Source: Tolypothrix campylonemoides VB511288 (GTDB lineage Bacteria; Cyanobacteriota; Cyanobacteriia; Cyanobacteriales; Nostocaceae). From it: a stretch of 64,000 nucleotides of DNA. Each line of letters begins with the position of its first letter. Position 1 is the first letter of the stretch. The DNA lies in the NCBI GenBank assembly GCA_000828075.3, contig JXCB02000053.1, forward strand, positions 114,647-178,646, given 5' to 3'. Position numbers and translations under genes: made by a program. Shown piece after piece: positions 8,652-17,649 of this stretch. The notes under the pieces are model-generated. The model saw nothing but the letters and a program-made list of their open reading frames with translations. It was not told the DNA's origin and made no database searches.

Positions 8652-9314
8652 TCAATGGGACGACTGTATTTTTCTTATTTGTGCTTGCACATCAAGAGCA
8701 ATCTGTAATGATTGATTTAGCAGTTGAGCATACTCGCCTGAAACAGGGCTAAGTTGCAGACTTTGTAATTTTGTTAAATTATTGACAAGTAACTGTTCGT
8801 TATTAGTCAGTAACTCTTTATTATCTCTTAAAATTCGTTCTGTTTTCAAAGCGCGAACTAAATCTTCTCTAATAAGTTGCAGAGCAGCTACAACTTTTTC
8901 TCTATCAGTTATACTATCGGTGTTCTCAGATGTTGGTAGTTGGTCATGAATATCTATCGCTTTGATCACAGCATGATATTGATCAACTTTATCTAACAGT
9001 GTTATCAGTGTTTTGGGACAGGTGAAACGCCGCCAAAACCAGCGCCCAACTATGACTGCAAGTGGCACGCTTATAAGTAAAATGATTCCTAGCAGAATCG
9101 AGGAACCAATTGTTGGCAGAATAATAAACCCATAAATCAACCCGACAATGATTGGAGTCAGTGCGACTGCGACAACCATCTCATTCATAAAAAAACTCAA
9201 TCGCTTGTCGCGATTTTTCATAATAGAAGGTCGGAAGACGTTATTTGGATCTAAACCAATTAAGCGTCTCAGTTCTCCTTTCGTCATTTCCAGGGTTAAT
9301 AAATCTGGCTGCAA
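8652..9314 (-). CDS. Membrane protein with C-terminal helical domain, paralogue of 12645-13217
   Basis: I know no named family. The 220-residue product has a short cytosolic N-terminus (MQPDLLTLEMTKGELRRLIG), two hydrophobic segments at about residues 47-70 and 73-93, and a helical C-terminal half. The C-terminal half aligns by eye with the protein at 12645-13217: VIKAIDIHDQL against VLKAIDINDQL, ALKTERILRDNKE against ALKTERILRKNKE, and both start MQPDL. The two genes bracket the GGDEF-EAL locus. Linkage to the DUF1537 gene is by a 7-base gap. Confidence 0.75.
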   Translation of the reverse strand: MQPDLLTLEMTKGELRRLIGLDPNNVFRPSIMKNRDKRLSFFMNEMVVAVALTPIIVGLIYGFIILPTIGSSILLGIILLISVPLAVIVGRWFWRRFTCPKTLITLLDKVDQYHAVIKAIDIHDQLPTSENTDSITDREKVVAALQLIREDLVRALKTERILRDNKELLTNNEQLLVNNLTKLQSLQLSPVSGEYAQLLNQSLQIALDVQAQIRKIQSSH

Positions 9315-9380
9315 TGGATACTCCTATGAAAGCGCGAGAGCGTCTCTTTGATATGTTAATACTATGTACTCATTGAACCT

Positions 9381-11318
9381 TTACCATTGGGGATTTGTCA
9401 CGATTAATGCTGCCGCTGCTGAACTATCTAATGGACGAGAGAAGAAATATCCCTGACCATATTCACAATTCAACCTTCTTAAAAATGCGAGTTGCTCTTT
9501 TGTCTCTACCCCTTCGGCGGTGACATCAACACCTAGTTTGTGTGCCAGTGTGACAATTGTCTCAATTATTTCCAAATTTTTGCCATTATTGTCTATCGGG
9601 CTGACGAAAGAACGGTCAATCTTTAAGGTACTAATGGGAAAATTATGCAGACGACTTAATGAAGAATAACCTGTACCAAAGTCATCAATTGATAAGTTAA
9701 TACCCATCTCTCGAAGTTTTGAGAGCGCAACAGTTGCCTCATCGCCATTTTCCATGATGACGCTTTCGGTAATTTCTAGCACGAGACTGCAAGCATCAAG
9801 ACCAGTCGAGTGTAAAATTTGTGCTATTTGCTCAATCAAATCCGGTTGAGAAAACTGCTTAATCGAGAGATTAACACTGATTTTGTTGAGTGAATTGGTG
9901 CGATTATCGCACATCCGCCAAGCTTGCATCTGACGGCATGCCTCGTGCAGCACCCAGTAACCAATTGAGACAATCAGTCCAGTTTCTTCCGCTATGGGGA
10001 TAAAATCTGTAGGAGATACTAGACCACGTTCGGGACTTTGCCAACGCAGCAATGCCTCAAAACCTGAAATTGTGCCACTGGTGAGCGAAACAATCGGTTG
10101 GTAATAAACTTGAAACTCTTGGCGCTCGATCGCTTGGCGCAAAGCCATCTCTAACTGTAATCTAGCTACAGCGTCTTCATACATCTCTAAGTTGAACAGT
10201 TCATACCGCGCCTTGCCTAGTGCCTTGGCTCGGTACATTGCTGTGTCAGCATCCCTCAGTAGGTCTTGTGGTTGATTATAATCTACTGCTGAACTCAAAG
10301 CGATGCCAATACTCGCCGTGGTGGACACTTCATGCCCATTCAGTCTAAAAGGTAATGCGAATTCCTGTTGAATTCGTTCAGCTACTTGAATGGCGTTTGA
10401 TACATTCTCAATTCCGTCAAGCAAAACGGTAAATTCGTCTCCTCCAAGCCGTGCTGCTATATCCGTGGAGCGTATGCATGATCCTAACCTTTTTGCTATT
10501 TCAAGTAGGAATTGGTCTCCAAGTAAGTGCCCAAGACTGTCATTAATCAACTTAAACCGATCTAAATCTAAAAATAGGACAGCAAATAAATAATTCTTAT
10601 GGCGTTTTTTCTGCTCAAGTGCAAGTCCTAATCGGTTCATAAACAAAGCTCGATTAGGCAAACCTGTCAGTGCATCGTAAAACGCAATCTGTAGCAACTG
10701 TTCCTCTGCCCGTTTGCGCTCAGTGATATCATGGGTGATGCCGAGAATTTGATGAATTTCCCCATGTTCATTTAAAAGCGGCACATAGGTGACAACTACG
10801 GTGAAAGGGTCAGAACCAGGCAAACTAATTTGGCATTCTCCGGTTTGCAAGGTACGTGTTTCAACAGTTTGGCGGAGGATGGGGAGAAAAGTATTTGTGA
10901 CTTCTGGGGGGAATAATTCTTCATCTGTGCTACCAAGAAGTACTTCTTTAGGATAACCACTGCGCCTCACTCCGAAAGCATTGATAAACTGGAACCGTCG
11001 CTCGGCATCATAAATCACAAATGTATCAGGGATGTTATCAAGCGCTAAGCGAAATCGTTCTTCACTAAGGCGCAGCGCCGACTCCGCCTGCTTACGCTCG
11101 GTAATTTCAGCTTCTAGCTGCCTATTAGCTTCTAATAGTTGAGCAAATGACTCTTGCAGTTGAGTCGCCATTTGGTTATGTGCCTCAGCAAGAACTCTGA
11201 GTTCCTTGATGCCTTCTACTGTAACAATTTGGTCTAATTTACCATTAGCGATTTCCTTAGAGGCTTCACTTAAGCTCTGAATTGGTTGAGTTATGCAATA
11301 ACTCACATCTTGCACCAA
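9381..11318 (-). pseudogene. HAMP-PAS-GGDEF-EAL, 3' half of a gene split by an insertion
   Basis: The open frame from a TTG at 11318 encodes 645 residues: HAMP (ITQPIQSLSEASKEIANGKL, residues 9-60), a coiled coil, PAS (about 85-205), GGDEF with an intact RLGGDEF motif, and EAL with intact GFEALLRW plus DDFGTGYSSL. Both cyclic-di-GMP motifs look competent. The protein has no sensor or membrane part of its own; those lie in 11434-12582. Its first residues (VQDV) come from the inverted repeat of the element at 11302-11457, and the TTG has no clear ribosome site. Removing the element and one target copy joins this frame to the upstream half. If expressed alone it would be a cytosolic diguanylate cyclase/phosphodiesterase. 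Confidence 0.85.
11298..11301. other. Target duplication ATAA, left copy
   Basis: The bases ATAA directly precede the left inverted repeat and recur at 11458-11461 after the right one. Confidence 0.7.
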
Positions 11319-11457
11319 GAAAATTTGATGGTACTTCGTTACTCAGTATGAAACCAAAAGTCCTTTATATAGCGAGAAAAGCCAATAAAAATAATGTAGC
11401 TTTATTGCACATATTTTTGGTTTGTACGGTTTTCTACGGATAGGTGCAAGATGTGAG
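11302..11457. mobile_element. 156-bp MITE-like element inserted in the sensor gene
   Basis: The ends are perfect 15-bp inverted repeats: CTCACATCTTGCACC at 11302-11316 and GGTGCAAGATGTGAG at 11443-11457. ATAA flanks both ends (11298-11301, 11458-11461). The interior is AT-rich and non-coding, so this is a non-autonomous element moved by a transposase encoded elsewhere. The 4-bp duplication is a clue to family, but I do not assign one. Deleting 160 bases (element plus one ATAA) restores an open reading frame across the junction, reading LKTSY-CITQPIQ. Confidence 0.9.
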
Positions 11458-12582
11458 ATAAGAAGTTTTCAATCCAATCACTGTAGCCAGTATCAATGCT
11501 GCAAGACATAGCAAAACAGTGATTCGCGTGTTGGCTTCAATATGCTGCATAAAATCGGCTTCTGGAACCACCACGACAATCACCCAATCTAGCCCATAAT
11601 CGTCTGTAAAGGGCATGATTTGTATGTATTGCCGCTTGCCATCTATTTCAAATTCGAGCTGTTGGCTAGGAGAAATATTATTAAAATTACTAAAATTTTG
11701 TTGTAAATACTGTGTTGTGAGACGAGTGACGCGATCGCTGCTTTTGATCGCCTTTATCCGTTTACCCTTCTGTTCTCCTTTCTCCTGACTCAGGATAAAA
11801 GGTTGTTCAATTGTTGAACTTGCTACTAAGTCTCCAGAACGCTCAATAATAAATGTCTGTCCTGAACGACCGATTTTTAAACTGTGCAAAAATTTACTAA
11901 GTTGCGAAAGAGATTGCGTTGCATTCGTCACTCCACACAAGCTACCAGCCTCGTCATACAAAGGTTGAGTTGCACTAATCGCCAGCCCTAATGAAGAGAA
12001 ATACGGATAAATTTCAGTCCAGGTAAATTGACCTGCTTTTACAGCTTTTGTGTACCAAGGGCGAGTGCGAGGATCAAAGGTTGTGTTAACTCGAATTAAC
12101 TTGAGGCGATTACCTTGGCTGTCGGTAGTGTAGGTATGATATTTCCCACCTGTTGATTTGTCTATAACTCGGATGACTAGTGAACCATTATTCAGGCGAT
12201 CAACCGAATGAATTTCTCCCTTGGTACTTGCAAAAGCGATTGGATTTAAGGACTTAAATAACTGCATTTGATGCCAAAAATGACGTTCTAGACTTTCTAT
12301 AGATTTCAAATCCAACTCACCACAATCTACAGAATAGGAGTTCATCTGAATAACAATTTGTGGTGTCTTCATGTAATCGGTGATATATTGATGAACCCGA
12401 GTGACAATTTCAGTCCGCAGCTGCGAAGCAACATCATTAACAGCTTTCTGGCCATTTTTTAAGGAGAAGAATGCTGTTAGCCCTACAGCAGTAGAGATTT
12501 GTGCGACAAAAGGTACTACAAGAGCTACACGCAGCGGTGCGTTCAGTAACCTTTCTGTCATTAAACGCAAGAAATTCTGCAC
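11434..12582 (-). pseudogene. dCache sensor-TM, 5' half of a split GGDEF-EAL gene
   Basis: The 382-residue product starts with a membrane helix (about residues 17-38), then has an extracytoplasmic double-Cache domain with FDPRTRPWYTKAVKAG and YPYFSSLGLAISATQPLYD, typical of dCache ligand-binding sensors, and a second membrane helix at about 348-368. The frame then enters the inserted element and stops after SYLTSCTYP. In the intact arrangement it would continue into HAMP-PAS-GGDEF-EAL (9381-11318), giving a membrane sensor of about 1020 residues. The truncated protein could still be made and inserted in the membrane, but without an output domain. Confidence 0.88.
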
Positions 12583-12644
12583 TGGTATTTGTAGACAGAT
12601 TTAATAAAAGGTACAATTGCACTTGCAAGCGTCTCAGATTGCTT

Positions 12645-13217
12645 TTAATCCTCTTCTAATTTTCTGATTTCTACTTCCACGTCTTGTGCAATTTTTAAAG
12701 CTTCATCAAGTTGTCGTACATATTCTCTCGCATCATGGCTGACTTGTAATGCTTGGATAGCAGTGAGGTTGTTACCCAAAAGTTCTGTATTGGCAGCAAT
12801 AAATTCCTTATTTTTCCTCAAAATACGTTCTGTTTTTAACGCACAAATCAAATTGGCTCTTGTTGTTTTTAGTAGGGCTATGGCTTTTTCTCGCTCAGTT
12901 AAACTCACTCCTTGGTTTCCCGCCGCTTCTAGCTGGTCATTAATATCTATTGCTTTTAACACTGTATTATAATTCTCTATTTGACTAAGAATATTTTTCT
13001 GACGTTCTCTGAAACATCTCCATTTAATTAAATAAGAAATAGGAATTAATCCCCAGCCAAAAAACAATATCTGCTGTACATACTCGCCTAAAAGTGGTAC
13101 AAGTGCTAAACGTGGGTATTTTAATTTTTCATAAGCTTTCAAATCTCTAGGACTCAGACCAGCTATTTGTTTCAAATCATCTTGTGTAATATATAAGCTT
13201 TGTAAATCGGGTTGCAT
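12645..13217 (-). CDS. Membrane protein with C-terminal helical domain, paralogue of 8652-9314
   Basis: A 190-residue relative of the protein at 8652-9314. It starts MQPDLQSLYITQDDLKQIAG, has one hydrophobic stretch at about residues 45-65 (QQILFFGWGLIPISYLI), then a helical domain with VLKAIDINDQL, ALKTERILRKNKE and a charged end IRKLEED. It is 30 residues shorter than its paralogue, mainly in the membrane part. It lies 62 bases upstream of the split sensor gene and about 70 bases after the GTPase gene, all on the minus strand. A shared role with the sensor or GTPase is inference from position. Confidence 0.72.
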   Translation of the reverse strand: MQPDLQSLYITQDDLKQIAGLSPRDLKAYEKLKYPRLALVPLLGEYVQQILFFGWGLIPISYLIKWRCFRERQKNILSQIENYNTVLKAIDINDQLEAAGNQGVSLTEREKAIALLKTTRANLICALKTERILRKNKEFIAANTELLGNNLTAIQALQVSHDAREYVRQLDEALKIAQDVEVEIRKLEED

Positions 13218-13287
13218 AGCTGTGTATTGATTCGAGAGATTAGCTATTGGTGAAAATTAGCAAAGAAGCATCTTATGCTTAAAGCCA

Positions 13288-14772
13288 TTATTTTTTCGTA
13301 TTACCTTTTATCTTCAATCGCAATTCATCTTTAATACGGTTGAGAATTGAACCTTCATCAAGCGTTCCCAAAATTTTACTAATCACAGCTTTAGGACCAT
13401 CTGGTCCCCATGTTGCTCCATTAGCTAAATACGCTTTGGTTACATACCCAAGACCGTAGCAAGAAACGCCTGCCACACCAGCTTGAGTCAGCGCTACCGA
13501 CACATAAGCACCCAAGGATGCGCCCCCAGTGGCAGGTGCTGATAGACCAAGTAATGTTTTGAGCGAACTCAAGCCCAAATTTGCCAACAGTTCGCTAGCA
13601 GTGATACCACCCATACTGAAAGCAATTGTTTGTAATAATTTTACGGCTCCGGCTTCCGTCATAGGAATGCCATAAAGTTTGGATAAACCGAGGATAAGAA
13701 CGATATCGATGACTGCACCACTGAGAATATCCACAACTGTGACAGGATTGAGAGCGATCGCCATTGCTTTAGTAATCACCGCTTTCCAAATCAACTGATT
13801 AGCACTTGTGTCTCGAATATTTAGTTTTCGCTGCACCAATTGTTCGTTGACGTTGTCAGCATACAGCATGGTGTTGAGGGCAACCAAAGCTTTACCTTCG
13901 CGGTGGAGAATTTCCAAAATTTTCAGCTTCAGTTCTTCGACTTGGGCAGTTCCTGTACGCAGCTGCACACCTCTGGTGCCGTCAGGACGATGAACCATTG
14001 TCCTCACCAACGGCGATGCTGCTGCCATGACAATTTCATCTGGTGAAAGTAATTCCCGCACCCTTTCATCCCGAATTTTTTCATAGATTGCCATCCGGTC
14101 TGCTTCTGGATATTGGTCTACTTTGTTAAACACGAGCAATATCGGTTTACCCGCTTCTCGTAATTGGGCAAGGGCTTCGTGTTCAACTTTCGTCATGTCG
14201 CCAGAAATCACAAACAGAATCAGATCTGCTTGTTTTGCCACCTGTTGAGCTAATGCGGTGCGGGTTTCACCATCTACTTCATCTAACCCTGGCGTGTCAA
14301 TCAATTCCACTTGAGATTGCCCAGTTCCCGATAAAGTCACTCGTAAAGCACGTTCTGTTTCCCCGATTGCTTCTTCAGTAATACTCCAATTTGCTGTTTG
14401 AGCATTGCGGGTGACGCCGTGCAAGGGACCCGTTTCAAACACTGGTTGCCCCACCAAAGCATTGAGTAGAGATGATTTGCCGCGTCCCACCATCCCAAAG
14501 GCAGCTATCTGCACCACCATACGCTCTAACTTCGAGAGCATTGTTTCCAAATCGGCGATTTCCGTCTCAAGTCCGTTTTTTTCCTCTTGAGTAAGGTCAA
14601 GATGAGCTACCAAATGTTGTAGTGCCGTTCGTGCCTGTTTATAGTTAAGTTCTGCTTGAATATCATCAAAAGTGAAAATCGCGCTATCGAGTTCTTCCTC
14701 CAAATTGAGAGGATTTTCGCCAGTATTGGGCAAATCGCTACGATGATGTGGATCGGGCAATATCGAAGTCAT
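13288..14772 (-). CDS. Dynamin/Era-like GTPase with C-terminal membrane region
   Basis: The 494-residue product has the G motifs of a small-GTPase fold: P-loop GMVGRGKSSLLNALVG (about residues 94-109), IDTPGLDEVDG (G3) and LVFNKVDQYP (G4). Residues 20-90 form a coiled coil. From about residue 325 it has several hydrophobic segments (VTVVDILSGAVIDIVLILG; TGGASLGAYVSVAL), as in the DUF697 membrane-associated GTPases. It probably acts at a membrane; the target is unknown. It starts the minus-strand block that includes the two paralogous membrane proteins and the split GGDEF-EAL gene. Confidence 0.82.
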   Translation of the reverse strand: MTSILPDPHHRSDLPNTGENPLNLEEELDSAIFTFDDIQAELNYKQARTALQHLVAHLDLTQEEKNGLETEIADLETMLSKLERMVVQIAAFGMVGRGKSSLLNALVGQPVFETGPLHGVTRNAQTANWSITEEAIGETERALRVTLSGTGQSQVELIDTPGLDEVDGETRTALAQQVAKQADLILFVISGDMTKVEHEALAQLREAGKPILLVFNKVDQYPEADRMAIYEKIRDERVRELLSPDEIVMAAASPLVRTMVHRPDGTRGVQLRTGTAQVEELKLKILEILHREGKALVALNTMLYADNVNEQLVQRKLNIRDTSANQLIWKAVITKAMAIALNPVTVVDILSGAVIDIVLILGLSKLYGIPMTEAGAVKLLQTIAFSMGGITASELLANLGLSSLKTLLGLSAPATGGASLGAYVSVALTQAGVAGVSCYGLGYVTKAYLANGATWGPDGPKAVISKILGTLDEGSILNRIKDELRLKIKGNTKK

Positions 14773-15108
14773 ATCAATTTTGGATTTTAAATTTTAAGTT
14801 ACTTATAGCTGATAAATTTTAATAAACCCCGTTACCATCCTAGTAATTTTTAGCAGCAGATTGGGGACGCAGGGAAATGATTAGCCATCATGAACTGCGT
14901 ACACCAGAACGAATAAAAATATTTCTCCCTCACTCTCTCACTCTCTCACTCCCTCACTCCCTCACTCCCTCACTCCTGATTTTCAACTCAGGTGAGCAGG
15001 TGGACAAGCGTGAAACTTTTCGACAACTAACAATTAACTAATGGTTAACAAAAAGTCCTAAACTGAAAAATGCATCTAGTAGCAATATTGTTCTTGACGA
15101 AATCACCT
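14773..15108. repeat. Intergenic region with 8-bp tandem repeats
   Basis: Between the divergent GTPase and tpiA genes. At 14931-14976 about six copies of an 8-bp unit (CACTCTCT changing to CACTCCCT) stand in tandem. Such low-complexity arrays are common between genes in Nostocales. Promoters for both genes must lie here, but I cannot assign boxes. Confidence 0.6.
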
Positions 15109-15834
15109 GTGCGAAAAATAGTTATTGCCGGTAACTGGAAAATGTTCAAAACCCAGGCAGAATCCCTGGAGTTTTTAGAAGGATTTCTGCCCACCTTGGA
15201 CGAAACCCCCCAAGACCGAGAAGTGGTATTATGCGTCCCCTTCACCGATTTAAACGTTTTGTCCAAGAATTTGCATGGAAGCCGTGTACAATTAGGGGCG
15301 CAAAATGTCCATTGGGAAGAGAGTGGAGCGTATACCGGTGAAATTTCCGGGCTGATGCTCACGGAAATTGGGGTGCGCTATGTTATTGTCGGTCATAGCG
15401 AACGCCGGCAATACTTTGGGGAAACGGATTACACCGTCAACCTGCGCCTCAAAGCTGCTCAACGGTTTGGTCTTACCCCAATTCTATGTGTAGGTGAAAC
15501 TAAACAACAACGAGATGCGGGAGAAACAGAATCACTTATTATCAGCCAATTAGAAAAAGACTTAGTGGATGTGGATCAGGAGAATTTGGTGATTGCTTAC
15601 GAGCCAATTTGGGCGATCGGTACTGGCGACACTTGTGAAGCTAAGGAAGCCAATCGAGTTATCGGCTTAATTCGCAGCCAGTTGAGCAATCCTGATGTGC
15701 CAATTCAATACGGCGGTTCAGTAAAGCCGAATAATATAGACGAAATCATGGAGCAAAGCGAAATTGATGGCGTTTTGGTGGGAGGAGCAAGTTTAGAACC
15801 TGTAGGTTTCGCCAAAATTGTTAACTATAAGTAA
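15109..15834 (+). CDS. tpiA: Triosephosphate isomerase
   Basis: Catalyses interconversion of dihydroxyacetone phosphate and glyceraldehyde 3-phosphate in glycolysis and the Calvin cycle. Motifs: [12 protein letters not shown] (Asn/Lys of the active site), [12 protein letters not shown] with the catalytic His, [11 protein letters not shown] with the catalytic Glu and loop 6, and [11 protein letters not shown] near the phosphate site. I chose the GTG at 15109 because [12 protein letters not shown] is the usual N-terminus and gives 241 residues, the family length; an ATG at 15070 would add 13 unusual hydrophobic residues. Convergent with the PEP-CTERM gene, with a hairpin between them. Confidence 0.96.
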   Translation: MRKIVIAGNWKMFKTQAESLEFLEGFLPTLDETPQDREVVLCVPFTDLNVLSKNLHGSRVQLGAQNVHWEESGAYTGEISGLMLTEIGVRYVIVGHSERRQYFGETDYTVNLRLKAAQRFGLTPILCVGETKQQRDAGETESLIISQLEKDLVDVDQENLVIAYEPIWAIGTGDTCEAKEANRVIGLIRSQLSNPDVPIQYGGSVKPNNIDEIMEQSEIDGVLVGGASLEPVGFAKIVNYK

Positions 15835-15856
15835 ATTTTCAGCAACCATTTTCTCG

Positions 15857-15877
15857 TTCCCTGGCTCAGCCAGGGAA
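15857..15877. terminator. Hairpin between convergent genes, dispersed repeat family
   Basis: A perfect 10-bp stem (TTCCCTGGCT / AGCCAGGGAA, 1-base loop) lies between the ends of tpiA and the PEP-CTERM gene. It belongs to the CTCGTTCCC...GGGAATGC family seen again at 59437-59457, so it is a dispersed palindrome that may also end transcription. There is no U-tract. Confidence 0.5.
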
Positions 15878-15893
15878 TGCATACAGTGAAACT

Positions 15894-16628
15894 CTATCCT
15901 GCGACTCCAACGCTGCGTCGGCGCAGCAGAAAACCTACTCCCAGCACTCCCATAGCGACCAGTGTTATGGTGTTTTCCGGTTCCGGAACTGACTGGGGCG
16001 TTTTAATCGTGCCATTTACTAAAGTCTTACCTATTAATATTGGAACAGTTGGATCTGGAATTTTATACGTATAAATCAGGCTTAGTGTGCCAATAGCGTC
16101 GATGAATCTCCCGGAACCACCAGTAATAGTCTCAGTGCCAGAACCCGTCACCGTGAGGTTTGTAAAGTCAGAAACAGTGGTGGTACTACTGGTTCCATAC
16201 ACCTGATCGTTGCCGCTTCCAAAGAAAACGTCAGTTAAGATTGGTAAATCATCTAAACCAAATGCGGCTGCATCTGGAGCGCCGATGTTAGAGAAGTTAG
16301 TTAAGCTTGGTACATCTAAACCAAATGCGGCTGCATCTGGACCAGATGTAGTCACACCAGTATTAGGGCTTGGAGTGTAGTTCATGCTCGTAAACTTAGT
16401 CAGACCGTAGGGCGCATCAGCACTTTCACCCGTGACCGTTACTTTTGAGACATTTGGTGTAATTGGTTCAAATTTAGTTACTAGATCGTAGGTTGCTTGA
16501 AATGGATAGATAGTTTGGGCGCTCGCTTTTGTAGTACCCAAGCCGAAACCCAAGATTGTGAGAGCTAACGGAACGAGACAAAAACGTTGTGAACGCAGCA
16601 TGAAAGCTGATTTTTTCAGTAAAGACAT
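15894..16628 (-). CDS. PEP-CTERM sorting-domain protein
   Basis: The 244-residue product has a signal peptide (RFCLVPLALTILGFGLGTT, cleaved probably after KASAQT) and the C-terminal PEP-CTERM signal: VPEPENT, a hydrophobic helix (TLVAMGVLGVGFLL), then RRRS. Proteins with this tail are processed by an exosortase and sent to the cell surface. The middle is Thr/Ser/Gly-rich. Two exact copies of a 9-residue stretch (PDAAAFGLD) occur about 21 residues apart. The function beyond surface export is unknown. Confidence 0.88.
   Translation of the reverse strand: MSLLKKSAFMLRSQRFCLVPLALTILGFGLGTTKASAQTIYPFQATYDLVTKFEPITPNVSKVTVTGESADAPYGLTKFTSMNYTPSPNTGVTTSGPDAAAFGLDVPSLTNFSNIGAPDAAAFGLDDLPILTDVFFGSGNDQVYGTSSTTTVSDFTNLTVTGSGTETITGGSGRFIDAIGTLSLIYTYKIPDPTVPILIGKTLVNGTIKTPQSVPEPENTITLVAMGVLGVGFLLRRRSVGVAG
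16252..16341 (-). repeat. 27-bp exact direct repeat in the PEP-CTERM gene
   Basis: Two perfect copies, at 16252-16278 and 16315-16341, each encode PDAAAFGLD with flanking bases. Start-to-start spacing is 63 bases, a multiple of three, so the frame is kept. Confidence 0.9.
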
Positions 16629-16785
16629 AAGGTAATCAAAATTGATTGCTAAGTATAATAATTAACAAAATCTACGCTTTGTGCGAAACTATATAAAATA
16701 CTCGATTGCGATCGCAATGAATAAACTTTTGATAGTTTTGACATTTCTTTCTGACCTTTTCCGTTAAGTCTCAAAAGGCTTACTT

Positions 16786-17649
16786 ATGACACCCAATTTC
16801 ATCATTCGAGAACGCTGCTTTAAGTGGGGACAGCGAACATATCTCATGGGCGTTCTTAATGTCACGCCTGACAGTTTTAGTGATGGTGGCGAATTCAGTA
16901 CAACAACTACTGCTTTAGCACAGGCGCAAGCAATGGTAGCAGGTGGTGCTGATATTATCGATGTTGGTGGACAATCAACTCGACCAGGGGCACAGCAAAT
17001 CACTGTTGCAGAAGAACTTGACAGAGTCTTGTCAGTAGTACAGGTTCTACGAAAAGAGATACCAGTACCGATTTCTGTAGATACAACAAGGGCAGCAGTT
17101 GCTAAGGCTGCGGTGGAAGTTGGTGCGGATATAGTTAACGACATTTCCGGCGGTACATTTGACCCAGAAATGTTGACCACTGTGGCGACAATGGGTGTGC
17201 CAATTATATTAATGCATATCCGGGGAAACCCACAGACAATGGCACAATTCACGGATTATCAGAATTTGATACAGGAAATTTATAGTTTTTTGGCAAAACA
17301 GATTGCCGCAGCAGTGGCTGCGGGTATTGATCAAGGAAAAATAATTATTGATCCAGGTATTGGCTTTGCTAAGAACTACGAGCAAAATTTAGAAATTTTT
17401 CGCCGCTTATCCGAATTGCGTCAACTCAACTGCCCGATTTTAGTAGGAGCATCACGTAAAAGTTTTATTGGTCGTATTTTAAATCAACCAGACCCGAAAG
17501 CCCGAGTCTGGGGAACGGCGGCGGCGTGTTGTGCTGCTATCTTTAATGGCGCTGATATCCTCCGAGTTCACGATGTTAAAGAAATGCGCGATGTATCCTT
17601 AGTTGCTGATGCAATCTTTCGAGAATCTTCGTCAGTTTTGCCAAATTAG
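16786..17649 (+). CDS. folP: Dihydropteroate synthase
   Basis: Joins p-aminobenzoate to 6-hydroxymethyl-dihydropterin pyrophosphate in folate synthesis. The 287-residue product has LMGVLNVTPDSFSDGG (pterin-site Asn/Asp loop), GGADIIDVGGQSTRPGA (second signature), NDISGG, and VGASRKSFIG near the C-terminus with the Ser-Arg-Lys of the pyrophosphate site. The ATG at 16786 gives a normal length. Its last four bases overlap the end of the convergent SPFH gene. Confidence 0.96.
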   Translation: MTPNFIIRERCFKWGQRTYLMGVLNVTPDSFSDGGEFSTTTTALAQAQAMVAGGADIIDVGGQSTRPGAQQITVAEELDRVLSVVQVLRKEIPVPISVDTTRAAVAKAAVEVGADIVNDISGGTFDPEMLTTVATMGVPIILMHIRGNPQTMAQFTDYQNLIQEIYSFLAKQIAAAVAAGIDQGKIIIDPGIGFAKNYEQNLEIFRRLSELRQLNCPILVGASRKSFIGRILNQPDPKARVWGTAAACCAAIFNGADILRVHDVKEMRDVSLVADAIFRESSSVLPN

